This document shows, one piece after another, positions 1-7,792 of a stretch of 32,535 nt of DNA (positions within the stretch are counted from its first letter, which is position 1; each line of letters opens with the position of its first letter). The position numbers were made by a program, and so were the translations under genes. The stretch covers positions 1 to 32,535 of the forward strand of contig JAGHZQ010000005.1 of NCBI GenBank assembly GCA_017746715.1, read 5' to 3'. This DNA is from Cyanobacteria bacterium SBLK. GTDB lineage: Bacteria; Cyanobacteriota; Cyanobacteriia; Cyanobacteriales; Spirulinaceae. The notes below the pieces were generated by a model. That model was not told the DNA's origin. It worked only from the letters and a program-made list of their open reading frames with translations, and ran no database searches.

Positions 1-120
1 GATGCTAATGGCAGTGTCAATATTTTAAGAAAAGTAAGCACGAAATTAGGATTTAATCTTAATCGAGTGTCTAGAAGTGACTTGACTACACTTTTAAGAA
101 TCCGTTTCTGGATTGCTTAA
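1..120 (+). pseudogene. C-terminal tail of a TnpB/OrfB-type (IS200/IS605) protein
   Basis: The frame is open from base 1 to the TAA at 118-120 and encodes 39 residues. It begins with D-A-N-G-S-V-N-I-L-R-K, which resembles the last RuvC-like motif of TnpB proteins (D-x-N-G-A-x-N-I), followed by a basic tail. The window edge cuts the gene, so it cannot be told whether the rest is intact. TnpB proteins are RNA-guided nucleases encoded by IS200/IS605-type elements, and their guide RNA normally overlaps the 3' end of the gene. The call rests on one short motif. Confidence 0.6.
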
Positions 121-123
121 GAA

Positions 124-155
124 TCTCCCCCCTTTAGCAACGCGGAGGGGGGAGA
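124..155. repeat. GC-rich hairpin just behind the tnpB-like stop
   Basis: Ten-base arms TCTCCCCCCT (124-133) and AGGGGGGAGA (146-155) are perfectly complementary around a 12-nt loop. The hairpin sits 3 nt after the tnpB-like stop and 18 nt before the end of the convergent hydrolase gene. It could be a shared terminator, although there is no clear T-run. It could also be part of the right end or omega-RNA scaffold of the transposon. Confidence 0.5.
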
Positions 156-173
156 GCAGTCAAAGATGCTAAA

Positions 174-1760
174 TTAGTTAAATTGCTCTCGGCGCAAGGA
201 TTCGACAATACTTAGGGGCATCTCTTCCCGTTGAATGTAACGGGTGTAGTCAGCACTCAGATAGGATTGATAGCGGCCGTCTTCTGCTATGTAAACGCCA
301 AAAAACGCCAAACTTAAGGCGGCAAGATAATTGCGAGCGATGGCGGGATCGGGTCCCACCACTTGAGAGGGTAAGGAAACATCGTTAGAAGATGCCCCGA
401 GGGTAGAAAAATGAGTCCCACCTCGTAACAAAATGAGATATTTATGAGGAGCAGTGAGGGCGGTAAAAGGTAAAATTTGCTCGTCCAAGGCTGGGGCAAC
501 GGTATCTGCACTCCCCGTCACAATCGCTGTCGGAATTTGGATGGCAGAGACCCCTGCATCGCCAAAAATGCTGCTGGTAATGGGATTGATGGCAATAACT
601 GCCTTAATGCGATCGTCGTGCAAGCTATAGTCTTGGCGGGCTAACGTTTGCGCCGGACATTGGAGCAAGAGAGATAAATTGAGAGAATAATGTTGCTTTT
701 GGCAGCGATATTCCAGTTGCGGAAAATTTAACTCGGCTCCGGCGAGGGCGAGGGCAGTATAGCCGCCAAAAGATTGGCCGATCGCCCCTACCTGCTGCCA
801 GTTGATGCGATCGCCGTACATTTGCGTCAGCCGATCTAATAAAAATTGGATATCGAGGGGGCGATCGATGAATTCCCGAGGGGGACTGATATCGCGGGTA
901 AATCCGGCGGCTAAATCTTGTAACTGTCGGGCATTGCTACCGGGATGTTCTGGGACGGCAACGGCAAAACCGTGAGAGGCAAGGTGTCGGGCGAGATAAG
1001 TATAGGTTTGGCGATCGGAACCCAAACCGTGAGAAATAATAACGAGAGGCAGGCGATCGTTGCGGCGAGGAATATAAATATCCGCCAAGAAAACCCGATC
1101 GCGATCGGAATCGTCGAGGATGAGGGTTTGTTGGCGATAGGAGAACGTGCCCATGCGTTGCAAATCGAGGGAAAATTCTCCTGTTGTTCCCTCGGGGTCG
1201 GTAACTTGCGCCTCGATCGCCGCGATCGCCTTTTGAGTTTGGCGCGCGGATTGGCTCACTTTTCTAAGGAGTTCGAAAGCGAATTCGGAGTTGAAAAAAA
1301 TTTCCGAAGTGGGAAACCGCTTGATGATATTTAAAGGAGTCAGTCCTTCGGGATCGTTTGCCGCCAAAATTAGAGCCGACCGCAGGGCATAAAATCCCGA
1401 TAGTCTCGAAGGCGTTTGGACGAGTTTGCCCGCAACTTCTAAAATGGCTTCTCCTTGAGTCGAGTAGAAAAATTGCGAAACCGCGATCGCATCCACATCG
1501 GCTTTAGCCAAGAGAATGTTCCGCAGTCCTTCTTGTCCTTTGGCATCCAAGCGAGAAACAAAACTCTTGAGATCTGGGGCGATCGTTCCTTCCTTTGCAT
1601 AGGCTTCCAAAGATTCTCGCTTGAGGGAAAATTCTAACGGTCCGTAGCGCAAAATAATTTTTTCGGCACTCCGGGCGGGAAGTGTCAAGAGAATCGCCAA
1701 ATTAAACGCAATGAATCCCAACGTTTTCAGCCAGAAGGGAAAAAGCGATCGTTTCCTCAT
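174..1760 (-). CDS. DUF1400-containing alpha/beta hydrolase, exported
   Basis: A secreted or envelope serine hydrolase with a lipase/dienelactone-hydrolase-like fold; the substrate is unknown. The N-terminus has a basic stretch and a hydrophobic signal segment ending near A-R-S-A. It is followed by a DUF1400-type domain of about 130 residues (I-I-L-R-Y-G-P-L onward) that is typical of cyanobacterial hydrolases. The hydrolase domain shows the oxyanion-side H-G-L-G-S motif, the nucleophile elbow G-Q-S-F-G-G (Ser about 330), a candidate Asp in G-S-A-D-T and a candidate His in G-G-T-H-F. I chose ATG at 1760 because GAGG stands 5 nt before it. An in-frame ATG at 1793 would add 11 residues but has no clear ribosome site. 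It is divergent from argF, with about 70 nt between the starts. Confidence 0.85.
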   Translation of the reverse strand: MRKRSLFPFWLKTLGFIAFNLAILLTLPARSAEKIILRYGPLEFSLKRESLEAYAKEGTIAPDLKSFVSRLDAKGQEGLRNILLAKADVDAIAVSQFFYSTQGEAILEVAGKLVQTPSRLSGFYALRSALILAANDPEGLTPLNIIKRFPTSEIFFNSEFAFELLRKVSQSARQTQKAIAAIEAQVTDPEGTTGEFSLDLQRMGTFSYRQQTLILDDSDRDRVFLADIYIPRRNDRLPLVIISHGLGSDRQTYTYLARHLASHGFAVAVPEHPGSNARQLQDLAAGFTRDISPPREFIDRPLDIQFLLDRLTQMYGDRINWQQVGAIGQSFGGYTALALAGAELNFPQLEYRCQKQHYSLNLSLLLQCPAQTLARQDYSLHDDRIKAVIAINPITSSIFGDAGVSAIQIPTAIVTGSADTVAPALDEQILPFTALTAPHKYLILLRGGTHFSTLGASSNDVSLPSQVVGPDPAIARNYLAALSLAFFGVYIAEDGRYQSYLSADYTRYIQREEMPLSIVESLRREQFN

Positions 1761-1829
1761 TTTTCCTCGATTCGAGACTTGTCGAGAGGGCATTTCCGGT
1801 TTACTGTTTACCTTTTAGAGAACAAAACA

Positions 1830-2756
1830 ATGAGCGTTAAGAGTTTACAGGGAAGAGACTTACTCGGGTTGGCTGATTTGAGCGCTTCCGAACTGAAAGA
1901 CTTGCTCCAATTTGCCGCCGATCTCAAAAGGGGCACTCAAAAGCCAACCTGTCAAAAAGTTTTGGGGTTGCTGTTTTATAAGGCTTCAACTCGCACTCGC
2001 GTGAGTTTTTCTACGGCCATTTACCAACTGGGGGGGCAGGTTATCGATCTCAATCCCAAAGTGACGCAAGTCGGTCGCGGCGAACCTATTTCCGATACGG
2101 CGAGAGTTTTGGATCGCTATTTAGATATTTTAGCCGTTCGCACCTTCAAACAGGAAGATTTAGAAACCTTTGCCCAATACGCCAAAATTCCGGTTATTAA
2201 TGCTTTGACGGATTTAGAACATCCCTGTCAAATTTTAGCCGATCTGCTGACCGTGCAGGAGTGTTTTGGAGAACTGGCAGGCCAAACCATCGCGTTTTTG
2301 GGAGATGGCAATAATGTCGCCCATTCTTTACTGTTGGGTTGTGTCTTAGCGGGGGTCAATATTCGCATTGCATCCCCCGCAGGTTATGAATGCGATCGCG
2401 CCATTGTCGAAAAGGGCAAAGAAATTGCCATCGACGGGGCAGAAATTATCCTCACAGAAGATCCCATCGCGGCAGTTGAAGGGGCAAACGCGCTGTATAC
2501 TGATGTCTGGGCGAGTATGGGACAAGAAGAGTCCGCCCGAGAGCGAATTCCACTTTTTCAGCCCTATCAAATCAATAGCCATCTCTTGAAACATGCCGAT
2601 CCCGCGGCCATTATCTTGCATTGTTTGCCCGCCCATCGCGGCGAAGAAATTACCGACGAAGCGATCGAAGGAAAACAATCGCGGGTTTGGGATCAAGCAG
2701 AGAACCGAATGCACGCACAAAAAGCATTGATGGCGAGTTTGCTCGGGGTCAGTTGA
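1830..2756 (+). CDS. argF: Ornithine carbamoyltransferase
   Basis: Catalyses carbamoyl phosphate + ornithine to citrulline + phosphate in cytoplasmic arginine synthesis. The 308 residues match the usual family length. The carbamoyl-phosphate loop S-T-R-T-R-V-S-F begins at Ser53, H-P-C-Q lies near residue 132, and the ornithine-side motif H-C-L-P-A-H-R-G-E-E lies near the C-terminus. The frame is open upstream to a TTG at 1779, but family alignment starts at M-S-V-K-S-L, so ATG 1830 is preferred. Only a weak GAG-like ribosome site precedes it. It is transcribed alone, away from the hydrolase, and the lipoprotein gene follows after 30 nt on the same strand. I see no other arginine genes nearby. 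Confidence 0.95.
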   Translation: MSVKSLQGRDLLGLADLSASELKDLLQFAADLKRGTQKPTCQKVLGLLFYKASTRTRVSFSTAIYQLGGQVIDLNPKVTQVGRGEPISDTARVLDRYLDILAVRTFKQEDLETFAQYAKIPVINALTDLEHPCQILADLLTVQECFGELAGQTIAFLGDGNNVAHSLLLGCVLAGVNIRIASPAGYECDRAIVEKGKEIAIDGAEIILTEDPIAAVEGANALYTDVWASMGQEESARERIPLFQPYQINSHLLKHADPAAIILHCLPAHRGEEITDEAIEGKQSRVWDQAENRMHAQKALMASLLGVS

Positions 2757-2786
2757 ACAATTCACAATTCAAAAGGGGTTTTTCCG

Positions 2787-3716
2787 TTGAATTTGATGAT
2801 TAAAAAAGCGATCGCCGCGACGATTGCCCTCCTTTTTTTAATCGGCTGTCAATCTCCCCAAGTGGAAGACAAAGCGATCGGCGATTGCGGTGACGATGGC
2901 GAATTTATTCTTATTCCCGAGGGCGAATTTATCTCGGGAAGCGATCGCGCCGAACGAGATTACGCCTATCAAATTTCGGCGATCGCTGCTGCCAAAAACG
3001 CCGTCGATATTCCCCGAGAAGAGGAGTTATTACGCCAAAAACGTTGGTTTGATGGCGAAAGCGATCGCAAAAAAACCCAGCTTCCTGCTTTTTGCATGCG
3101 CCGCAATCTCATTACCAACGAAGACTATCGAGTTTTTGTCATGGAAACGGGCTATCGTTCCCCGGAAATTTCGGAAAGCGAATATCAAGAACAAGGATTC
3201 CTCGTTCATCCTTATGCAGAAGTTCGATCCTATTTATGGGAGAATCAAAACTACCCAGAAGGAGAAAATCAACATCCTGTTGTTTTAGTGTCTTATGAGG
3301 ATGCCCTCGCCTTTGCAGATTGGAAAAGTCAAAAAGATGCCTATACTTATCGCTTACCCACAACCAAAGAATGGGAAAAAGCCGCCCGATCGCCAGACGG
3401 ACGCTATTTCCCTTGGGGAGATCGATGGCAAGACGAAGCGACGAACTTTTGGGGGAGCGATCTTTGGCATACCAGCGCGATCGCTTCTTATCCTCTCAGT
3501 CAAAGTGCCTACGAGGTGGAAGATATGGCCGGCAATGTGTTTGAATGGACTCAAACCCTTGTTAAGCGGGGATTGCAAACTCGTGCTATTTTAAAAGGTT
3601 GTTCGTGGGACGATCTGCCCGGTTTTTGTCGCGGTGCTTATCAGCATACTCGTCCGATTGAATCCCGTCACATTCTTTTTGGTTTCCGTTTAGTCCGAGA
3701 GCAAGACAATCGATGA
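2787..3716 (+). CDS. FGE-sulfatase (SUMF1-like) domain lipoprotein
   Basis: A predicted envelope lipoprotein with a formylglycine-generating-enzyme fold. The signal segment ends in a lipobox (L-I-G-C), so Cys would be lipidated. FGE-fold hallmarks follow: I-P-E-G-E-F-I-S-G-S, N-E-D-Y-R-V-F, H-P-V-V-L-V-S-Y-E-D-A, Y-R-L-P-T-T-K-E-W-E-K-A-A-R, F-P-W-G-D, D-M-A-G-N-V-F-E-W-T and the closing F-G-F-R-L-V. True FGE uses two active-site cysteines; here the C-terminal one is present (G-F-C-R-G-A) but the first position reads W-D-D, so real FGE activity is doubtful. Start: AAAAGGGG at 2771-2778 is well spaced for TTG 2787 and far for ATG 2796, so a TTG start is likely. The stop overlaps the next start as ATGA. 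Confidence 0.85.
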   Translation: MNLMIKKAIAATIALLFLIGCQSPQVEDKAIGDCGDDGEFILIPEGEFISGSDRAERDYAYQISAIAAAKNAVDIPREEELLRQKRWFDGESDRKKTQLPAFCMRRNLITNEDYRVFVMETGYRSPEISESEYQEQGFLVHPYAEVRSYLWENQNYPEGENQHPVVLVSYEDALAFADWKSQKDAYTYRLPTTKEWEKAARSPDGRYFPWGDRWQDEATNFWGSDLWHTSAIASYPLSQSAYEVEDMAGNVFEWTQTLVKRGLQTRAILKGCSWDDLPGFCRGAYQHTRPIESRHILFGFRLVREQDNR

Positions 3717-5110
3717 ATTCTCTTCCTGAAAAACTCAGTTTTAAAACAAAATTTTTCCACGGCTTTACAGAATTTGGTTTAGCGATTCCGGGTAATATTA
3801 CGAGTGTCTTTTTTCTCTTCTTTTTGACGAATATTGCCGGATTAAATCCTGTTTTGGCAGGAAGCGTTTTATTAATCGGTCGCGTTTGGGATGCGATTAA
3901 CGATCCCCTCATCGGTTGGTTGAGCGATCGCACCCAATCGCGCTGGGGAAAGCGCTATCCTTGGATCATTTTTGGCATCGTTCCCTTGGGAATCAGCATT
4001 ATCTTTCAGTGGGTTTATCTACCGACTTCCAATCAATGGTTGCTCTTCAGTTATTACAGTATTGCTGCCTTTTTTGTTTATTTGGGTTACACCGCCGTTC
4101 TCCTTCCCTCTCGTGCATTAACGTCCGAATTTACCCGAGATTATAACGAACGAACCAGTTTAACCAGTTTTAAATCTTCTTTTAGTATTGCCGGAAGTTT
4201 ATTTTCTTTTGTTCTAGCAGAGCTTATTTTTGACGCGATCGCCGATCCAAAACAAAAATATTTTTTTCTCGCCCTCGTTTGTGCGGTCTTAGCAATTATC
4301 TCCGTGTACCTCTTTATTTGGGGCACTTATCCGCAATATTGTCGCCTTCCCCATATTACCGAGCCCAAAGAAGAAAAATCCCTGCCTTTCGCTCAACAAC
4401 TCCGCATCTTGTTCCAAAATCGTGCTTTTCTCATCCTCATGGGAATTTATCTGTGTTCTTGGTTAGCCGTACAATGGACTGCCGCAATTTTGCCTTATTT
4501 TGTTGTCAACTGGATGGGATTATCGGAACAAATTTTTCTCCGATTTATGATGATTGTTTTGGGATCTTCTTTGGGGATGATGTTTCTCTGGAATTTTGTC
4601 AGTCAAAAAACGAGTAAAAAGTTTGTTTATTTCCTCGGAATGCCCCTTTGGGCGATCGCTCAGATCGGCTTGATTTTCTTGCAACCCGGTCAAATGTTCG
4701 GACTATACGGGTTAGCCTTTATTGCTAGTTTGGGAGTCGCGATCGCCTATCTCGTGCCTTGGGCGATGTTACCCGACGTTATTGACTTAGACGAACTGAA
4801 AAGCGGACAAAGAAGAGATGGGATTTTTTATGGATTTTTAGTTCAGTTACAAAAGCTAGGCGTAGCGGTTGCCTTATTTATTGTCGGAATCGTTCTCGAT
4901 TGGTCGGGATTTATTGCCAGTTCCCCCGAAAATGCCAATCCCGTACAGCCAGAGTTAGCCATTGCTGCCATTCGCTGGATGAGTGGGGGCTTTCCCGCAC
5001 TGGCACTCATTGCGGGATTGATCTTAACCGCCTTTTACCCCATTAGCCGCGAAGTCCACAATACCATTCTCCTGCAACTCGCCGAACGCCGCAATCAAAC
5101 CGATCGCTGA
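3713..5110 (+). CDS. GPH-family (MelB-like) sugar:cation symporter, MFS
   Basis: An inner-membrane transporter of 465 residues with about 12 hydrophobic segments, the usual size for the glycoside-pentoside-hexuronide:cation symporter family. The segment D-A-I-N-D-P-L-I-G-W-L-S-D-R-T, followed by R-W-G-K-R-Y-P-W, is the family signature after helix 2; its Asp residues bind the coupling cation in MelB. P-D-V-I-D-L-D-E, followed by G-x-R-R-D-G-I-F-Y-G in the second half, is also typical. The start overlaps the stop of the lipoprotein gene by 4 nt, so the two are probably translationally coupled. The pairing hints at a shared envelope or sugar task, but the substrate cannot be read from sequence. 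Confidence 0.9.
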   Translation: MNSLPEKLSFKTKFFHGFTEFGLAIPGNITSVFFLFFLTNIAGLNPVLAGSVLLIGRVWDAINDPLIGWLSDRTQSRWGKRYPWIIFGIVPLGISIIFQWVYLPTSNQWLLFSYYSIAAFFVYLGYTAVLLPSRALTSEFTRDYNERTSLTSFKSSFSIAGSLFSFVLAELIFDAIADPKQKYFFLALVCAVLAIISVYLFIWGTYPQYCRLPHITEPKEEKSLPFAQQLRILFQNRAFLILMGIYLCSWLAVQWTAAILPYFVVNWMGLSEQIFLRFMMIVLGSSLGMMFLWNFVSQKTSKKFVYFLGMPLWAIAQIGLIFLQPGQMFGLYGLAFIASLGVAIAYLVPWAMLPDVIDLDELKSGQRRDGIFYGFLVQLQKLGVAVALFIVGIVLDWSGFIASSPENANPVQPELAIAAIRWMSGGFPALALIAGLILTAFYPISREVHNTILLQLAERRNQTDR

Positions 5111-5272
5111 TTTTGAATTAATAACTTTGAATTGTTTTGACCGATTATGTGCGATCGCTGACACGATGGAGAGATATCTTCATCGCACTTATCGGTTGTC
5201 GTTTACTTTAAGGGTAGGTTAAGATAATAGGCTCTTAACGTTATATTCTTCTCAGAAAGTCAAGATAACCCC

Positions 5273-6814
5273 ATGTTTTTTCTGCATTATCAAATGACAG
5301 ATTTGAGGAATGCTGCAAATTTTCCAGATCGCGAGGAAAGTTTGTTGCATGATTTAGAAAGGGAAATGGAGAGGGAACTCTCTGCTCCGAATACATTCCC
5401 GCTACACCAACCCCGCAACCGTCCAATGGGTGAATTTTTTCGCGATCGCAACCAACCCCAAACGTTAAATCTGAATTCCCAACTGAAGGAATTAACCCTC
5501 TATGAGGCAAATATCGAGACCCATCGCTTAGGAAAAGAAGCCATGAATCGTTTGGAGGGAGATCCTTATCTTCCCGGTTTAATTTTTGTAGAGGAGGGAC
5601 AATTTTTGGGGATGATTTCTCGGCAAAGTTTCTTTGAATGGATGAGTCGCCCTTACAGTTTGGAGTTATTTACCAAACGACCTTTAAAACGTTTTTATGA
5701 CTACAATCAAGGTGAATATCTCGTTTGTTCGGGGGAAGATTCGATCGCAAAAACCGTGACGCTGGCATTGCAGCGAGCCAGTCATTTAGTGTACGAACCC
5801 ATTCTCGTCGAACTCCAACCCAATTATTATCGCTTGCTCAGCGTTCACGATCTCCTCATTGCTCACGCCAAAATACACGAATTGGCAACGCAAAAATTGC
5901 AAAAATCCGAAGCCGTTCTCAGAGAGCGATCGGAGGGATTAACGAAGGCCTTAAAAAAACTAAAAACCGCTCAAATGCAGCTGATTCAGTCAGAAAAAAT
6001 GTCGGCTTTGGGGCAAATGGTTGCCGGGCTCGCCCACGAAATCAATAATCCCGTCAGTTTCATTTATGGTAACATTCAGCACGCCCAAGGTTACGCGCAA
6101 GATTTAATTAATCTTCTCCTGTTGTATCAATCCCATTATCCTCAGCCCGTTGCGGAGATTGAAGAAACCATCGAAGAACTCGATCTAGACTTTCTCTTGG
6201 ATGATTTTACCAAAGTTTTAGAATCGATGAAATTGGGAGCCAGTCGCATTCGAGAAATTATTGCCTCTTTGCGTAATTTTTCGCGTCTGGATGAAGCGCA
6301 AATCAAGGAAGTCGATATCCATGACGGGATTGATAGTACGTTACTAATCCTGCAAAACCGCCTCAAACCCAAACCCGTTCGCCCAGCTATCGAAGTCGTG
6401 AAAAATTATGGCGATTTACCTGTAATTGGCTGTTATGCCGGGCAACTCAATCAAGTTTTTATGAATTTGTTGAGTAATGCTATTGATGCGATCGAAGAAA
6501 AGTTCGAACGTGAAAAAAATGCTGCTTTTCAACCACAAATTCGCATCGAAACTCGCCTTTCTGACTCGAACAATGTGGAGATTCGTATTATCGATAATGG
6601 TATGGGAATTAGAGACGAAGATCGAACGAAGTTATTTTCTCCTTTCTTTACCACCAAAGAGATTGGTAAGGGAACGGGTTTGGGTTTGTCAATTAGCTAT
6701 TCGATTATTGTCGAAAAACACCAAGGGAGTTTGGAGTGTATTTCGGAGGAGGGACAAGGAACAGAATTTCGCTTGAATATTCCTAGATTCCAGTCTTTGA
6801 TTAATAGCGAATAA
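5273..6814 (+). CDS. Sensor histidine kinase with CBS-like N-terminal region
   Basis: A soluble histidine kinase of 513 residues without evident membrane segments. Residues about 60-210 form a two-part region resembling CBS-type sensory domains (G-L-I-F-V-E-E-G-Q-F-L-G-M-I-S-R, then F-F-E-W-M-S-R-P-Y). A coiled coil (about 205-240) leads to the H-box A-H-E-I-N-N-P with His255. The ATPase domain shows the N box (N-L-L-S-N-A-I-D-A-I), G1 (D-N-G-M-G-I), F box (F-F-T-T-K) and G2 (G-T-G-L-G-L-S). This is the HisKA/HATPase arrangement of many cyanobacterial orphan kinases. No response regulator is adjacent. Start choice is open: ATG 5273 and ATG 5294 are in frame and neither has a clear ribosome site. 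The 162-nt upstream gap has a weak promoter-like pair, TTGTCG 5196 and TAAGAT 5220. Confidence 0.88.
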   Translation: MFFLHYQMTDLRNAANFPDREESLLHDLEREMERELSAPNTFPLHQPRNRPMGEFFRDRNQPQTLNLNSQLKELTLYEANIETHRLGKEAMNRLEGDPYLPGLIFVEEGQFLGMISRQSFFEWMSRPYSLELFTKRPLKRFYDYNQGEYLVCSGEDSIAKTVTLALQRASHLVYEPILVELQPNYYRLLSVHDLLIAHAKIHELATQKLQKSEAVLRERSEGLTKALKKLKTAQMQLIQSEKMSALGQMVAGLAHEINNPVSFIYGNIQHAQGYAQDLINLLLLYQSHYPQPVAEIEETIEELDLDFLLDDFTKVLESMKLGASRIREIIASLRNFSRLDEAQIKEVDIHDGIDSTLLILQNRLKPKPVRPAIEVVKNYGDLPVIGCYAGQLNQVFMNLLSNAIDAIEEKFEREKNAAFQPQIRIETRLSDSNNVEIRIIDNGMGIRDEDRTKLFSPFFTTKEIGKGTGLGLSISYSIIVEKHQGSLECISEEGQGTEFRLNIPRFQSLINSE

Positions 6815-6919
6815 TGTTGTTTGTTATTTTGTTACTTACAATTGCTTAAACAGCACTGATTTTTTTGTTTTGGAGAATCTCGATGTAACAAAAAGTAAAA
6901 AGTTAAAACCTCAGACTCA

Positions 6920-7090
6920 TGCCAGAAGGGTACATCTCAGTTTTGCCAATACACAATTTTGCTACTCATTGAATTGAAGCGTATGCCCCCTAAATCCTCC
7001 GAATTCGGGGGACTTCCGGACTCCGGTTTCCCCCAAGATTGGGGGCTAGGGGGCTGCTGGTTTACGAATTTGAGATGCACCCTGCCAGAA
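6920..7090. mobile_element. MITE-like element with 12-bp TIRs and 8-bp direct repeats
   Basis: A 155-bp non-coding block (6928-7082) begins GGGTACATCTCA and ends TGAGATGCACCC, inverted repeats with one mismatch. It is flanked on both sides by the direct repeat TGCCAGAA (6920-6927 and 7083-7090), as expected for a target-site duplication. The inside holds a GC-rich inverted repeat (GCCCCCTA ... TAGGGGGC) with nested C-run/G-run hairpins. It has no coding capacity, so it would need a transposase in trans. It lies in the gap between the kinase gene and the convergent small secreted protein gene. Confidence 0.75.
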
Positions 7091-7094
7091 CTAT

Positions 7095-7134
7095 AAGGAA
7101 AAAGAGTTCAATTACCGATCGGTAATTGAACTCT
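7095..7134 (-). terminator. Perfect 32-bp palindrome, likely terminator of the small secreted protein gene
   Basis: 7103-7134 is a perfect palindrome centred on CCGATCGG, with arms reading AGAGTTCAATTACCGA. Read on the minus strand it follows the stop of the 7157-7465 gene by about 20 nt and runs into a T-rich tail (complement of 7095-7102), as expected of an intrinsic terminator. The lack of any loop is unusual; in RNA the central bases would have to open. Confidence 0.55.
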
Positions 7135-7156
7135 CCTCAAGGGTTTGAGATTACTA

Positions 7157-7465
7157 TTACGATTGACCGCTCTTGGATATTGTTACCTTGCCACAATTCT
7201 GGGAGATTATAGGTTGTTTTCCTTTTGAGGTACTCACTTGACAGTCTCCAATCACTAAGGTACAATAGTCATTATTATAACAATTTTGACTAATACTCCC
7301 ATCCAAATTACTATTTCGAGGAATTGTGATTTTATACTTATCATCTGTTATAGTACAATTTTCTGAACTACAACTTATATTACTTGCAAAACTTGGCGCG
7401 ATCGCAGTCGCAAAATTAAAGATAACTAAAAAAGCAATAATGCAAAATTTAGCAATGACTTTCAT
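7157..7465 (-). CDS. Small secreted Cys-rich protein, unknown family
   Basis: I do not recognise this 102-residue protein. It has a clear signal peptide (M-K-V-I-A-K, a hydrophobic core, probable cleavage after S-F-A) and a mature part of about 75 residues with six cysteines, which could form three disulfides outside the cytoplasm. The mature part is rich in Ser, Asn and Thr, suggesting a small beta-rich extracellular protein. ATG 7465 is preceded by AAGGAA at good spacing. Codon choice is visibly more A/T-rich than in neighbouring genes, which may indicate horizontal origin. It stands alone between repeat elements with its own probable terminator. Confidence 0.65.
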   Translation of the reverse strand: MKVIAKFCIIAFLVIFNFATAIAPSFASNISCSSENCTITDDKYKITIPRNSNLDGSISQNCYNNDYCTLVIGDCQVSTSKGKQPIISQNCGKVTISKSGQS

Positions 7466-7686
7466 GACTTTATTTCCTTAATGTTGGTGGAGTTTTGTTT
7501 TGAAGGATTCTTAGGTTTTGAGAGACAAGGACTTGAATCATCATCCTCAACCAACATACAGACGATAAATCGCCCTCAAAACTGAAAACATTGACGAAGA
7601 AATAAGATTTTCCAGCTATGCGATCGCTTTCTTGGCATACCCAAGACCCATGAGCTCAGGACAAGCCTTTGAAGGAGGGAGGAAAG
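7466..7686. other. Intergenic stretch without recognised gene
   Basis: This AT-rich region upstream of the small secreted protein gene should contain that gene's promoter, but I see no convincing -35/-10 pair. One HIP1 site lies near 7620. No open frame in it resembles a protein family. Confidence 0.4.
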
Positions 7687-7783
7687 AGCCAGTAGGATGT
7701 GTTAGCGTAATGAAATGAAGCGTAACGCATCGCCAATCTAAAAATGAGTGCGTTACGCTGTCGCTAACTGCACCCTACTGGCT
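7687..7783. repeat. 97-bp interrupted palindrome, MITE-like
   Basis: The outer arms AGCCAGTAGG (7687-7696) and CCTACTGGCT (7774-7783) are perfect inverted repeats. Nested inside are GTTAGCG/CGCTAAC and AGCGTAACGCA/TGCGTTACGCT. The whole block can fold into one long hairpin with small bulges. Repeats with a GTTAGCG...CGTAACGC core are common between cyanobacterial genes. It is non-coding. Confidence 0.7.
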
Positions 7784-7792
7784 ACTGGCTCA

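Noticed and set aside
945..1334. 129-codon plus-strand frame inside the hydrolase gene
   Set aside because: It lies antisense to a well-supported gene with clear catalytic motifs; HIP1 and codon bias keep the opposite frame open. It has no family motif.
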